A DNA stretch of 64,000 nt from Deinandra increscens subsp. villosa (GCA_039602395.1 JBCNJP010000027.1:114926354-114990353); one strand, 5' to 3'; positions 11,383 through 21,519 are shown, counted from the stretch's first letter. A program made the numbers and translations. The notes: generated by a model from the sequence alone, not told the origin.

Positions 11383-13623
11383 ATGTCGTCCCAGATGAAG
11401 ACTTCATCAGTATCCGCGGGATCTTCGAGCATAAGCAAGATCAATACGATGTCCTCCTCTGAAAACCAGCCGAGAGACACTGGAGTGTTCATGCCAGCAA
11501 TTAGCGCGTCACTTCCTCCCATCCCAAGGAGAGATGTAGCAAAACAGAAAGGACCGCAAATTCCTGTCTTCTCGGGATCTCAGGGATCCCTGGCCAAAGA
11601 TCGTCTCAAAACAAGGGCATCAACTGCTGCCAATAAAGGCTCCTCGGCAACTTTCACAACGTGCCCTCCAATCGTCAGTCATCAGAAGCAGGTGTCTGGG
11701 ATCCCGGAAAGCTATTATCAGGAATCCTCGAAGTCGCGTAATTACGATTTCTGGGAATCCCAACCAATGGGGGACCGGGAGTATTCTGCTTCTCAGCCTC
11801 GTCCTAAGGCTAAGGAGCCAAAAGGATACCGCTATACTGATCCGTTCGTCATCTCAGACGCCGGTCCTGCAAGACCTTCAGAAGTTCACCTAGGAGATTT
11901 CATTCCTATGCAGGATCCCGAAACAACCGAGTTTCCAGTATTCAGAGACTCACGACAAGAGCAAAGTCCCAGGACCAGGGACACATATGCAGGGAGAATT
12001 CCTAACCCTAATTATAATGTACCTAACACAACTGTTACGCAGGATACAGGAATTCCACCTCAATTTCTCAGGGAACTTCAGAAACTCAAGGAGATGATAG
12101 CTAGCGTCCCGGGAATCATCAAGCCCATTCCTGAAGTCCCTCTAGAGAGTCACAGGATATCAAGGTTTACACGGCCCATATGTGATGTGGAGATTCCGAA
12201 ACGTTTCCAGACCCCCAGCATGAAATTATACGATGGAACGACGGATCCCGAAGAGCATGTGGCTCACTATAGGGAGAGGATGGAAATCAACCCAATCCCT
12301 GCTGATATCAAGGAAGCCTGTCTTTGTAAAGGCTTTGGTTCAACTTTGACAGGACCAGCCATGAAATGGCTACTGAGTATTCCTCCCAATACTATAACTT
12401 CGTTTTCTCATTTAGTTAATTTATTTAATAATCAGTTTTCGTGCAGCAGAACTTTTGAGAAACTCACAGGTGATCTTTACCGAGTGGTACAGAAGCCATC
12501 GGAACCCCTCAGGGATTATATATCCAGATTTGGCCGGGAATCCCTGGAGATCCCAAATTTGGACATGGCGGCTGCTGTGGAAGCGTTCAAAATGGGACTC
12601 TCTAAGGATTCCCGATTTTATGACGATTTGGTTATGACTCCATGCAGGAACCTCGATGAAGTAAGAAGTCGGGCTCTGAGGTTCATTCGTCTAGAGGATG
12701 ACAAGATAATTCATCAAAGAGAAGAAGCTGCGAGAAATGATCGAAATTCCAGGAAGTCTGAATCTTCCGGGAAATATTATAACTCCAAACCTTACTCTCG
12801 AGGAGATAATCAAAGGATCAATGCTGTAGACGAAGAAGAGGACAATGAAGAGTATCCTAAAATTTCTGAATATTGTTTCTCTTGTGATATTGCCGGTCTA
12901 ATGTGTGCTATGCAGGATTTGGGAGAAAAGGCAAGATGGCCCAAGAAAGGTGATAAACAGGGATCCTGGAGGGACAAATCTAAATGGTGTGCCTTCCATG
13001 AAGATTTCGGGCACCTCACCGATGAATGCATTGCACTCAGGAAAGAGATTGGGTACTTGTTGAGCAAGGGGCATCTCAAAGAACTTCTCGGCAGGAAGAA
13101 GAGCCGAACTCAGGAACCCGAGAAGTCCCAACAGCGAGCAGCTTCTCCGCCTCCGGATGCTCCAATTATTCATTTCATATCAGGAGGCTCAGACATATGT
13201 GGAACCTCTTACTCGTCTGCAAGGAAGCATGTTAAACAGTCGAAGAATGAGAAGAATGAGAAGCCTACGAAGACTTCACGTTTGACTGAAGAAAAGCTTA
13301 TCTCGTTTGACGAGTCCGACAGAAGCGACATCCAGGATCCCCATCATGATAGTTTAGTCATTACTTTACATATTGCTAACTGCGTTGTACGTAGGATTCT
13401 GGTGGATAACGGAAGCTCAGTAAATATCATTCATCTGGAAGCATTGAAAAAGATGAACATACCAGAAGGCGACATAATTCCAAGATCCTCAGTCCTTGTT
13501 GGATTCAGTGGAGAAACCAAGAATACGATTGGGGATATCCGGCTTCCTATTTATATCGAAGGGGTAAACTGTGTTAAAAAATTTGTGTTATTGACTCACT
13601 CTCTTGTTGCAATGTTATTTTAG
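11383..13623 (+). CDS. G gag-protease polyprotein, truncated by a frameshift
   Basis: 746 codons from ATG 11383, 55 bases after the primer site. The Gag capsid domain spans about residues 270-480 with the usual W and YxxRF motifs. A variant knuckle, CAFHEDFGHLTDEC, lies near residue 536, typical of Tat Gag. The aspartic protease motif LVDNGSS is near residue 673. The frame ends at TAG 13621-13623 just after the protease flap region; the conserved GRPW motif follows in the next frame from 13623, so a one-base loss upstream (near 13590) is the likely break. Gag packages the RNA and the protease cuts the polyprotein; this copy should make Gag but an incomplete protease. Confidence 0.88.
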   Translation: MSSQMKTSSVSAGSSSISKINTMSSSENQPRDTGVFMPAISASLPPIPRRDVAKQKGPQIPVFSGSQGSLAKDRLKTRASTAANKGSSATFTTCPPIVSHQKQVSGIPESYYQESSKSRNYDFWESQPMGDREYSASQPRPKAKEPKGYRYTDPFVISDAGPARPSEVHLGDFIPMQDPETTEFPVFRDSRQEQSPRTRDTYAGRIPNPNYNVPNTTVTQDTGIPPQFLRELQKLKEMIASVPGIIKPIPEVPLESHRISRFTRPICDVEIPKRFQTPSMKLYDGTTDPEEHVAHYRERMEINPIPADIKEACLCKGFGSTLTGPAMKWLLSIPPNTITSFSHLVNLFNNQFSCSRTFEKLTGDLYRVVQKPSEPLRDYISRFGRESLEIPNLDMAAAVEAFKMGLSKDSRFYDDLVMTPCRNLDEVRSRALRFIRLEDDKIIHQREEAARNDRNSRKSESSGKYYNSKPYSRGDNQRINAVDEEEDNEEYPKISEYCFSCDIAGLMCAMQDLGEKARWPKKGDKQGSWRDKSKWCAFHEDFGHLTDECIALRKEIGYLLSKGHLKELLGRKKSRTQEPEKSQQRAASPPPDAPIIHFISGGSDICGTSYSSARKHVKQSKNEKNEKPTKTSRLTEEKLISFDESDRSDIQDPHHDSLVITLHIANCVVRRILVDNGSSVNIIHLEALKKMNIPEGDIIPRSSVLVGFSGETKNTIGDIRLPIYIEGVNCVKKFVLLTHSLVAMLF

Positions 13624-13871
13624 GTAGGCCCTGGATTCATGAAATGAAAGCTGTACCATCAACCTACCACCAGTGCATCAAATTCCCAACATCCTGGGGA
13701 GTTGTTCGGATAGAGAGCGACCAACAAGAAGCCAAGAACTGCTATCTCACTTCAATGAGAAAAGCAGCTAAGCTTAACTCAGCATAGCAATCAAAGAAAC
13801 TGGCACTTCAACTTCAGGAAGAAAAAGAATCAGATGCGAAGGAAGTTCAGATTGATCCTGAGGATCCTGAA
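13624..13871 (+). other. G protease-polymerase junction with stop codon
   Basis: The frame beginning with GRPW reads on from 13623 until TAG at 13785-13787, then the sequence is open again into pol. Ogre elements, related to Tat, splice an intron near this junction, so the stop may be decay or part of a removable or recoded segment. GT and AG dinucleotides are available, but I cannot choose sites. Confidence 0.5.
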
Positions 13872-16800
13872 GTGAAGGTGCTAGTAGGAACTGATATTCC
13901 CGGGGATATCGAACAAGAATTGATCCGGCTTCTCACCAACAGAAGGGCAACCTTTGCATGGAAACATGAAGATATGACAGGTATTCCTACTAACGTTATA
14001 ACCCATAAACTTGGTTTGGATCCTACTTTCAGGCCAATCCAGCAGAAAAGAAGGAAGTTCGCTCCAGAAACCAACACTATCATACAAGAAGAGGTTAACA
14101 AGCTTCTCAAGACAAAAATGATTCGGGAAGTCAAGTATCCTAAATGGCTAGCAAACGTGGTCGTGGTACAGAAGAAGAATGGGAAGTGGAGAGTCTGCGT
14201 GGATTACACTGATCTAAACAAGGCTTGTCCCAAGGATCCTTTCCCATTGCCACATATCGATGCTATGGTGGATGCTACCGCAGGACATGAGATGCTCACC
14301 TTTATGGACGCCTCATCTGGATTCCAGCAAATTCAGATGGAACCTTGTGATCAGGAGCACACCGCCTTCATGACCCCAACAGGTATCTATTGTTATACTG
14401 CGATGCCTTTTGGACTTCGAAATGCAGGTGCCACCTATCAGAGACTTGTAAACATGATGTTCAAAGACCAATTGGGAGACACTATGGAAGTCTATATCGA
14501 TGACATGGTAGTGAAATCCAAGAAAACAGAAGATCACCCTAAGGATCTCCAAACGGCATTTGATATCCTGGATCATTACAACATGAAGCTGAATCCTTCT
14601 AAGTGTCACTTTGGGGTCAGAGCCGGAAAGTTCTTGGGTTATATGGTGACGGAAAGAGGAATTGAAGCCAGTCCTGAACAAATTAAAGCCATTCTAAATT
14701 TGAAATCTCCTACAACAATTAAGGATGTTCAGAAATTGACCGGAAGGATAGCAGCTTTGAACAGATTCATATCCAGATCCTCAGAAAAAAGTAAAGATTT
14801 TTATGAGATTCTGAGAAAAAATAAAAGGTTCGAGTGGAATGAAAAGCATGAGGAAGCTCTCAAGTCGTTAAAAGAATATCTCTCATCGGCTCCTCTATTG
14901 ATGAAGCCAATAGATGGGGAGCCTCTAACCCTGTACTTAGCAGTCTCAGGAAGCTCAGTCAGTGCAGTCCTCGTCAAAGATCATGAAGGGCAGCAACACC
15001 CTGTGTACTATGTAAGTAAAACACTGCTCGATGCAGAATCCAGGTATTCCTATCTCGAAAAACTTATTTTAGCTTTAATCATGGCATCCACTAAATTAAG
15101 ACATTATTTTGAGACTCATACTATTATTGTAAGAACTAACTATCCTATTAAGGCAGTGCTCAGGAAGCCTGAGATGTCTGGCAGGTTAGCAAAATGGGCA
15201 GTCAAACTCAGTGCTTATGACATACAATACGAGCCCAGAACGGCTATCAAGTCACAGGCCTTAGCTGATTTTGTAGCAGACTTCAGCAGTGACATCCTCC
15301 CGGAAGCCGATGAGGAAGTCAGGAAGCTTGATGAACTTGAGGAGCCTTGGATCCTATATACGGATGGGGCTTCCAATGTCAGAGGCACGGGCCTCGGAAT
15401 CCTACTAAAATCACCCCAGGGAGACATCTTACCCTCGTCTATTTCTTGTAAATTCCAGGCTACTAACAACGAAGCCGAGTATGAGGCGCTTATTGCAGGT
15501 TTACAGATTGCTAGGGGCATGGGAATCAGGTGTATACAAGTTTACGTTGATTCCTTATTACTTGCTAACCACTTCAATGGATCTTATGCAGCCAAAGGAG
15601 AGAAACTTTCGAAGTATCTTGATGTTGTAAAAGATTTGTCTTTAAAATTTGAAACTTTCAATATAGTTCAGGTTCCAAGGGAGGAGAACTCGGAAGCCGA
15701 TGCCTTGGCTAACTTGGCCTCATCTCTCAAAATTCCAGAGGATGTCAAGATCCCGATCACTCATGTTTTGACTCCAGCTATTTCGGCTCAAGAATCCAAT
15801 AAGGTGGACTGCGAGGATTCTATGGAAATTCAGGATCCTGAAAAGGTCTTGGAATCCTGGACCTCCCCTATTATAAAGTATATTCAAAGTGGGGAAATTC
15901 CTAAAAACGAGAATCCCAGAGCCTTCCGCACGAAGGTAATTCCTTACATTATTTTAAATAATACTCTATATAGAAAGTCTCTTGCAGGTCCTTACTTAAG
16001 GTGTCTTGAGAAATCTGAGGCGCTCCAAGTAGTTCAAGATATTCATGCGGGAGATTGTGGAAATCATACCGGTGGAAGAGCATTGTTTTCCAAGATCCTC
16101 AGAACTGGTTATTACTGGCCAACTATGAAGAAGGATGCTATGGACTTCTCACAAAAGTGCGATGCATGCCAAAGACATAGCAATATTCTCCATCAATCAG
16201 CTGAGCCGTTGCACCCCATTGTCTCACCTTGGCCGTTTATGAAGTGGGGGATGGATATAGTTGGGAAGCTGCCCAAGGCACCCGGAGGAAAAGTCTTTAT
16301 GCTTGCAATGACCGACTACTTTTCCAAGTGGATAGAAGCAGAAGCCTACGTTCAAGTTAGGGAAAAGGAGGTTATCTCGTTCATCAAGAGAAATATCCTA
16401 ACAAGGTTTGGGATCCCAGCAGAAATTGTATGTGATAATGGCTCCCAGTTTATTGGCAAGAGGACTACGAGCTTCTGTGAGAGTTGGGGGATAAAGATGA
16501 TCACTTCAACACCAGTACATCCTCAAGCCAACGGTCAAGCGGAATCCAGCAACAAAATCATCATCAATAACTTGAAAAAGAAATTGGGTTCCAAAAAAGG
16601 AAGATGGGCTGAAGAACTTCCATTTGTTCTTTGGGCAGATAGGACGACTTCCAAGAATGCAACTGGCCAAACGCCTTTTTCTTTGGTATTTGGGGCAGAA
16701 GCTGTCATCCCTACTGAAATGGTGATTCCTACAGCAAGAGTTACGCTCCAGGATTCCCAGAATAACTCTGAGAATCTACTTCAGGATCTTGAAACGGTAG

Positions 16801-17090
16801 AAGAACTCAGGGATCTTGCCAAAGTCAGAATGGCGTCATACCAGCAAAGGATAGCAAGGTCATATAATAAGAATATCAGGCTCAGGCGATTTCAGGTTGG
16901 GGACTTGGTATTGAGGAAAGCATTTCAGAATACGACCAATCCGGCTGATGGGAAGTTGGCGCCCAAATGGGAAGGACCCTATCTAGTGGAATCCGAAGAA
17001 GGAAAAGGGGCATATAGACTAATGAACTTAGAAGGAGACTTATTACCGAGAGCTTGGAATGCCATCCACCTGAAAGCTTATTTTATGTAG
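13872..17090 (+). CDS. G pol: reverse transcriptase, RNase H, second RNase H, integrase
   Basis: An open frame of 1072 codons; the ATG at 13872 is only the first in frame, and translation probably comes from gag-pro readthrough. Reverse transcriptase with YIDD near residue 208; its own RNase H (LYLAVSGSS) near 355; a second RNase H starting ILYTDGAS near 494, diagnostic of Tat; integrase zinc region H-x-H...C-x2-C (about 724-765); integrase catalytic D near 814, D near 855 and E near 890 (QAES). The product copies the RNA to DNA in the particle and inserts it in the nucleus. No internal stop was found, matching the youth implied by the LTRs. Confidence 0.93.
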   Translation: MKVLVGTDIPGDIEQELIRLLTNRRATFAWKHEDMTGIPTNVITHKLGLDPTFRPIQQKRRKFAPETNTIIQEEVNKLLKTKMIREVKYPKWLANVVVVQKKNGKWRVCVDYTDLNKACPKDPFPLPHIDAMVDATAGHEMLTFMDASSGFQQIQMEPCDQEHTAFMTPTGIYCYTAMPFGLRNAGATYQRLVNMMFKDQLGDTMEVYIDDMVVKSKKTEDHPKDLQTAFDILDHYNMKLNPSKCHFGVRAGKFLGYMVTERGIEASPEQIKAILNLKSPTTIKDVQKLTGRIAALNRFISRSSEKSKDFYEILRKNKRFEWNEKHEEALKSLKEYLSSAPLLMKPIDGEPLTLYLAVSGSSVSAVLVKDHEGQQHPVYYVSKTLLDAESRYSYLEKLILALIMASTKLRHYFETHTIIVRTNYPIKAVLRKPEMSGRLAKWAVKLSAYDIQYEPRTAIKSQALADFVADFSSDILPEADEEVRKLDELEEPWILYTDGASNVRGTGLGILLKSPQGDILPSSISCKFQATNNEAEYEALIAGLQIARGMGIRCIQVYVDSLLLANHFNGSYAAKGEKLSKYLDVVKDLSLKFETFNIVQVPREENSEADALANLASSLKIPEDVKIPITHVLTPAISAQESNKVDCEDSMEIQDPEKVLESWTSPIIKYIQSGEIPKNENPRAFRTKVIPYIILNNTLYRKSLAGPYLRCLEKSEALQVVQDIHAGDCGNHTGGRALFSKILRTGYYWPTMKKDAMDFSQKCDACQRHSNILHQSAEPLHPIVSPWPFMKWGMDIVGKLPKAPGGKVFMLAMTDYFSKWIEAEAYVQVREKEVISFIKRNILTRFGIPAEIVCDNGSQFIGKRTTSFCESWGIKMITSTPVHPQANGQAESSNKIIINNLKKKLGSKKGRWAEELPFVLWADRTTSKNATGQTPFSLVFGAEAVIPTEMVIPTARVTLQDSQNNSENLLQDLETVEELRDLAKVRMASYQQRIARSYNKNIRLRRFQVGDLVLRKAFQNTTNPADGKLAPKWEGPYLVESEEGKGAYRLMNLEGDLLPRAWNAIHLKAYFM

Positions 17091-17644
17091 GAATCGTGTC
17101 AAGATTCTCACCCGAATTTTCACCCAGTCAGCAATCCAGGTAAGTATACTAATCCAATTTCAATACGCTTTATCAATTTCTTTTTACCCATTACTGACTT
17201 AAGCATCGGAGTGGTGTCAGCAAGGCTGACACCCACCCTTCACCAAGTATTCAAGTGTTTTGCAGAAGCTTGGAAGTTATACAACAGTTTTTTGGGTTTA
17301 TCCCCAGTCAGAGGCTGGCCACCTCTTCTCCGTTTAAGATGTCCAGCACATCTTCTAAGGTTTAAAGGTATTCACCTTTCTCAAGTTTGGGTAAACGCCT
17401 GTGACGCACGACCCTCTCCTGGAGCGCAAGTAATCCCTCAGGTTGCTCAAGGTGGCCGGACCAGTCCATTCTTAAGGGTGGCTGATAATCTTGTCACTGG
17501 AGGCTCCTGACTGGATTCCTAAGGTTTTTAACGCTTACGTGTTAACGATTGGTTTGGCATTTTCATGTCACTAAGTGGGATTAACCCCAGTTTCCTAACA
17601 ATTGGTTTGACATTTTCATGTCACTAAGATGGGTTTTACCCCAG

Positions 17645-17749
17645 TTTCTTTGGGCTCGTCCCCAGCTTGTTTGGGTTTAACCCCAGTATCTTCGGGCTTG
17701 TCCCCAGTGTTATAGGGAATAACCCCAGTTTCTTTGGGCTTGTCCCCAG
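17645..17749 (+). repeat. 21-bp tandem repeat in G, five units
   Basis: Five 21-bp units (starts 17645, 17666, 17687, 17708, 17729) all end in CCCCAG and carry GGG in the middle, alternating GTCCCCAG and AACCCCAG ends. Tandem repeats between pol and the 3' LTR are common in Tat elements. Confidence 0.85.
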
Positions 17750-18180
17750 TGTTTAACTTGAAATTTAAAACCTATCGGATCTCAGTCGGGAGAAGATTAA
17801 AAACGCGAGTAATTTTGACTCATTATTCGAAGTCCTTTTCAACAGGTTTGGGAATCCTAAGGAATTCGGAATCCTGATCAGAAAGAAAGGAGAATTGAAG
17901 GGTCTTATCTTTCAATATACTTCATGCTTTGGGTCCTACAAAATCTGAATATGCGACATTCTTTTATGAGGAAAAGGTTTGTTTTGGATCCATTAAGGTA
18001 GTGGATTCAAGAAAGATTCTTTATACTTTAAATTTCTATTTTTGGAACCCGAGCATATACTTTATTCAAGTCAAAAAAAAAAAAAAAAAAAAAAAACTAT
18101 TTTTGCAAATAAAACGACAAGTGTTGGTCAAAACCTACCATACCATTCATAATATTTAAGCAAAATAAAGGGATAAAGCA

Positions 18181-18297
18181 TCCCAGGTTTCGTCCTGAAA
18201 ACTTCAGGATCCCTCCACCTGGGAGGCTTGATTGTCTGGGTTCTAGGATTCCGGATTTCGTCTTGAAAAGTTCAAGATCCCTCCACCCGGAATCCTA
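18181..18297 (+). ncRNA. Two matched stem-loops in G 3' region
   Basis: Loop 1 (18181-18224) has arms TCCCAGG/CCTGGGA and inner stem CCTGAA-AAC-TTCAGG. Loop 2 (18244-18297) has 11-bp perfect arms TAGGATTCCGG/CCGGAATCCTA and inner stem CTTGAA-AAG-TTCAAG. Between the stems both share TTTCGTC and GATCCCTCCAC. Outer arms differ but pair, and one inner pair changes C-G to T-A, suggesting selection for structure in RNA of either strand. Function unknown. Confidence 0.6.
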
Positions 18298-18395
18298 TCA
18301 TTGTTAATTGTTGTTAAGTGTGCAGGAAACATAAAGAAACATTGTTTGAAACATCAAAACATCAACAAAAAACAGTGGAATTGAACAGCGGCACC

Positions 18396-20197
18396 TCAGG
18401 GTTCTTCATCATTGTTGGAGATTTTGGAGGATCCCATCACCTCTTTCCCTTTGTTCTTGCCGGTATGGCCGATCACATCCACAGTCAGCATCTTCTCACC
18501 ACCCTCCTGATTCAGAAGATCATCGAGGCTACTCCCCTTAGCTGCCATCTTCTCAAGCTGAGTGCTGGGACTCTCTCCTTCTTGCTCAGAAGGATGAGCC
18601 TTCTCTTGCTTGGCAGCCTCGGCATCTTCGACCTCTCTCTTCAGCTTCTCCAACTTTGCCCTCCAAGCTTCAACTTTCCAGATCCCGACAGAGAAGTCTG
18701 TCTCGGATGCCTGCTCAGCCATCTTGATTTTGCTCTGAAAAACGGCTATGGCAGCAGACCTTCTTCCCTTCTGGACCTCCAGCTCCAAGGCAGCATCAAA
18801 CCCTTCTTGCACCATCTCCAGCTTCCTCTCGAAGTACTTGTTCTTTGATTCAGCAATGTCCCCCTGGATCTTGATGGTATCTTGGGCCCTCTTCACCTCT
18901 TCCTTCAGCTCCAACACCTTGGCTTCAGCATCGGCGTACATTGCGGCTAGGCGCTCGAAACCCTGCAAGATTGAGGATACTGATCAGAATCTTACCAGAA
19001 AAATCAGATTGTCAATCAAGAAGTTTAGAGACTGGAACTTACGTGCTTTTGAAGGCTAGTGAGCATGTTGATGGTCTCGGTAGTGTTTAGGCCTTCGAAG
19101 CAGTCAGGAAGGCTGATGGAAGCGGAATCTGGACCCCTCCTTTTCTTGGTGATGGAGGCTTTGCCTTTGGGCTGCGGGGGCTTGGAAGAAGTAGCCTTGG
19201 AGGTGTGTTCGACCTTGGTATGGGTCGACTTGGGAGCTTCAGTGGTTACATCATCATCAAAGTAGTCAGAAAGGTCCTCGAGATCAAAACTCATCTTGGT
19301 CTTGGGAGCTGAGAAGTTGAAAATACGAAACAGATAAGTCTAAGATTTTCAATTTATTATAAATTCATATTATAAAATCTATCGGTACTTACTTGACATT
19401 TTTTCAGAATTGCTTGGCTCGCTGAAAGAGTTCTCTATCGCGAAGGTTCTTTCAGCCACGGGAATCTGATAAAAAGCCACAAGCTTCTTATCTGAAAGAG
19501 GAGTAGGTTTAATAAGCTTCTCGAACACAGGAGCTGCAAATAAAGGAAACTGAAGGTAAGTTAACAAATCACAAATATATTGACAGAAACGAAAGAACAC
19601 AAGCTTCCTACCCTTCTTCACCCATTGCACCGGCAACTCTTCGCCCCCAACGATGGAATCCCTACGGACAAAGAAGAATTTCCGCCTCCAATCGTGGTCA
19701 TTGTGGGTGGCCCTAGGAATCAGATGGGAATCTGAGGTTTTGGCTTGAAGAACAAAGCGGCTGTTTCCATGGGTTCTAAGGTTGTAGGCAGCACAGATTT
19801 CCGGAATTCCTATCGACAAGTTTCTTGAACGGTTCAAGCTGTCAATGGAGTAAAGAATCTTCCAAACCATGGGCATGGTTTGGGCGTATGACAGCCCGGT
19901 GACTTTGAAAAAGTCATTCACCAGTGCAGGGAAGGGAAAGGACATACCGATTTGGAAAGGGTAAAGAAGAAAGCAAACCCAGGTTTTAGAAATCCAATCG
20001 GCTTTCATCCTGGGGTCGAATTGAAAGAAGACAGCATTGGACGGAAACTGGCCGGACTCCTTGAGGTCTTTCACGTCAATGTCAGTAAAACGGCAGGACT
20101 CCTCCGATTTCACCGGAATAAAGCCCTGATCGATGAAGTCTCCAACGGTGGCGGGAGTACCGGGGGCAACAGAGGAAGAACGAGTTCTCTTGACCAT
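18396..20197 (-). CDS. Antisense four-exon gene of G (plant-transposon PF04195-like protein)
   Basis: On the minus strand four exons, 20197-19612, 19533-19393, 19308-19043 and 18962-18396, join in frame to 1560 nt (519 codons plus stop). The three introns are 78, 84 and 80 nt, all GT-AG and AT-rich with pyrimidine-rich acceptors. Residues about 78-178 match what I remember of PF04195, a domain of unknown role found only in plant gypsy-type transposons (GMSFPFPALV, VW.IL, then W..KFFFVRRD). A Ser/Lys-rich, acidic middle and a coiled coil in exon 4 follow. The ATG (MVKRTR) was chosen because a TATA-like site lies about 120 bases upstream; a longer open frame to 20377 is probably 5' UTR. Intact frame and splice sites suggest it can be expressed. 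Role unknown. Confidence 0.75.
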
Positions 20198-20318
20198 TAC
20201 GAAAGCAAAATGGAAAAAAGAAAAATTTCCGGGAAGAAGGATTACTGACCTGAATGCCGGAAAGAGCTTTTCTCTAGGGTTTTCGGGAAGATGGTGAGTA
20301 AACGAGAAAATAAATGGT

Positions 20319-20326
20319 GTATTTAA
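20319..20326 (-). promoter_or_regulatory. TATA-like box for the G antisense gene
   Basis: TTAAATAC on the minus strand lies about 122 bases upstream of the chosen ATG, leaving a 5' UTR of about 90 bases. No other strong TATA-like site was seen in the stretch back to the polypurine tract. Confidence 0.4.
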
Positions 20327-20480
20327 GGCAGCGAGGTGTGACGGAAATCTCGTATGGGGGAGAGTGTAAGCCGTCAAATCAAAAAGGGTATCTTAGATCT
20401 CGGCCGTCCACGTGGGCATGCAGATTGTTTTGAAACGATTTGAATTTCACAGCTGTTATCCTCTATCGAACACCCGCGAA

Positions 20481-20493
20481 ATTCAGGGGCAAT
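20481..20493 (+). other. Polypurine tract of G
   Basis: ATTCAGGGGCAAT lies directly before the 3' LTR and has the short AGGGGCAA form usual in Tat elements. Confidence 0.7.
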
Positions 20494-21116
20494 TGTTATG
20501 GGTCGAATTCCAAGCACCCGGCTGAGAAGCTTGATCATGCAGGAATCCGGGAATCCCAAGGATTCTCGACAGGTTACGTTACTCGTTATTTATTTTAATA
20601 TCCTTTATCTGCTAATAGCCACGTGATTAATTTCAATGGCAGGTAAGCAAGGTTTAACCTCCCTAAGGAATCGGTCAATTAGCGCTGACGTGGCAATAAC
20701 GAACGTGGACTGAGTGGTGAACTTCCTCAAACGGCTAATGGACGTGGTCAAGAGGATCCCTGATTTCTCGGATAATTAGTTATTTCTGTTTATAGCTATA
20801 AATGGGACATGATCGAATTAGGATACACAACACACAACACTCTGAATATTGTAACACTTAGCATTCGATCATCGTCTCCACCACTGTAATCGAATTCTTA
20901 TTTTATAAAAGCTTTAGGTAGCAGGCGCTTTGAGCCGGCTCCCGAGGTTTTTACTGGGATTCTCAGAGGCAACTCTCAGGATTCCGGGTTTCCCTCGTAT
21001 ATCACCGTGTCATTTGCATTACTTTTTCTCTATCTTTGAACCAGAATTCTTGGCACCTAACCCCACATTCTAAGTTTGGAATACGAGATTGTCTCGTGCA
21101 ATTTTTGACCAAAACA
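20494..21116 (+). repeat. 3' LTR of G
   Basis: Same length as the 5' LTR with one difference seen (G at 20762 against T at 10952). It is followed by the CAGAT duplication at 21117-21121. Confidence 0.95.
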
Positions 21117-21263
21117 CAGATCAACTGATGAAATGAGGGCATGTCATTAGGATCCTAGCCTTAATAAGCTTAATTGTTTAAAGTTATTTGAACATTGGGT
21201 AATTAAATTATTAAGGACCTATTTATCGAAAATACTGATTTTTGAACTTAATCTGTTTTGTAG

Positions 21264-21519
21264 ATGGCAACAAACCCTCCTCAAAACAATGTTGGTCATG
21301 CTTTTCGTCAAATGTTTGAAAGAGAAAAGCTGAAAGGATCTAACTTCAATGATTGGTACCGTCAACTGATGATTGTCCCTAAAGTTGAACGAAGGACCGA
21401 TGTCCTTGAGAATCATTGGCCGACCGAGCCAGCTGCTAATGCTTCTGATCAAGAGAAAGCGTTCTACAATGCAGAGTATAGCAGATACGATGAGGTTGCT
21501 TGCATGATGATCTCGAGTA
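21264..21519 (+). pseudogene. B gag remnant
   Basis: ATG at 21264 opens about 85 codons of a copia-type Gag N-terminus (KLKGSNFNDWYRQL motif), which binds to and packages element RNA. At about 21520 the reading jumps straight into the protease-integrase linker, so most of Gag, its zinc knuckle and the protease are missing through an internal deletion. The segment 21117-21263 before it is the end of B's leader. Confidence 0.8.

Larger units (their letters stand above)
17091..18395 (+). other. G region between pol and the antisense gene
   Basis: Non-coding 1.3 kb. It holds a partial duplication of about 55 bases (17542-17651, each with GGTTTG and TTTTCATGTCACTAAG), a 21-bp tandem repeat (17645-17749), a 22-base A run near 18074 and two matching stem-loops (18181-18297). 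It would be 3' UTR for the sense RNA and downstream flank for the antisense gene. Confidence 0.7.
10684..21116 (+). mobile_element. Tat-like Ty3/gypsy retrotransposon G
   Basis: Two 623-bp LTRs (10684-11306 and 20494-21116) differ at one site (T at 10952, G at 20762); target duplication CAGAT at 10679-10683 and 21117-21121. Internal order: gag-protease, reverse transcriptase, two RNase H domains, integrase, then 3.4 kb holding tandem repeats, stem-loops and an antisense spliced gene. The second RNase H and an extra antisense gene before the 3' LTR are marks of the Tat lineage. The near-identical LTRs make it a very recent insertion, but the gag-pol junction has a shift and a stop. Confidence 0.93.

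Noticed and set aside
19952..20248. A + strand frame opposite the antisense gene of G, and + strand frame 18318-18848
   Set aside because: They are shadows of the better supported spliced minus-strand gene.
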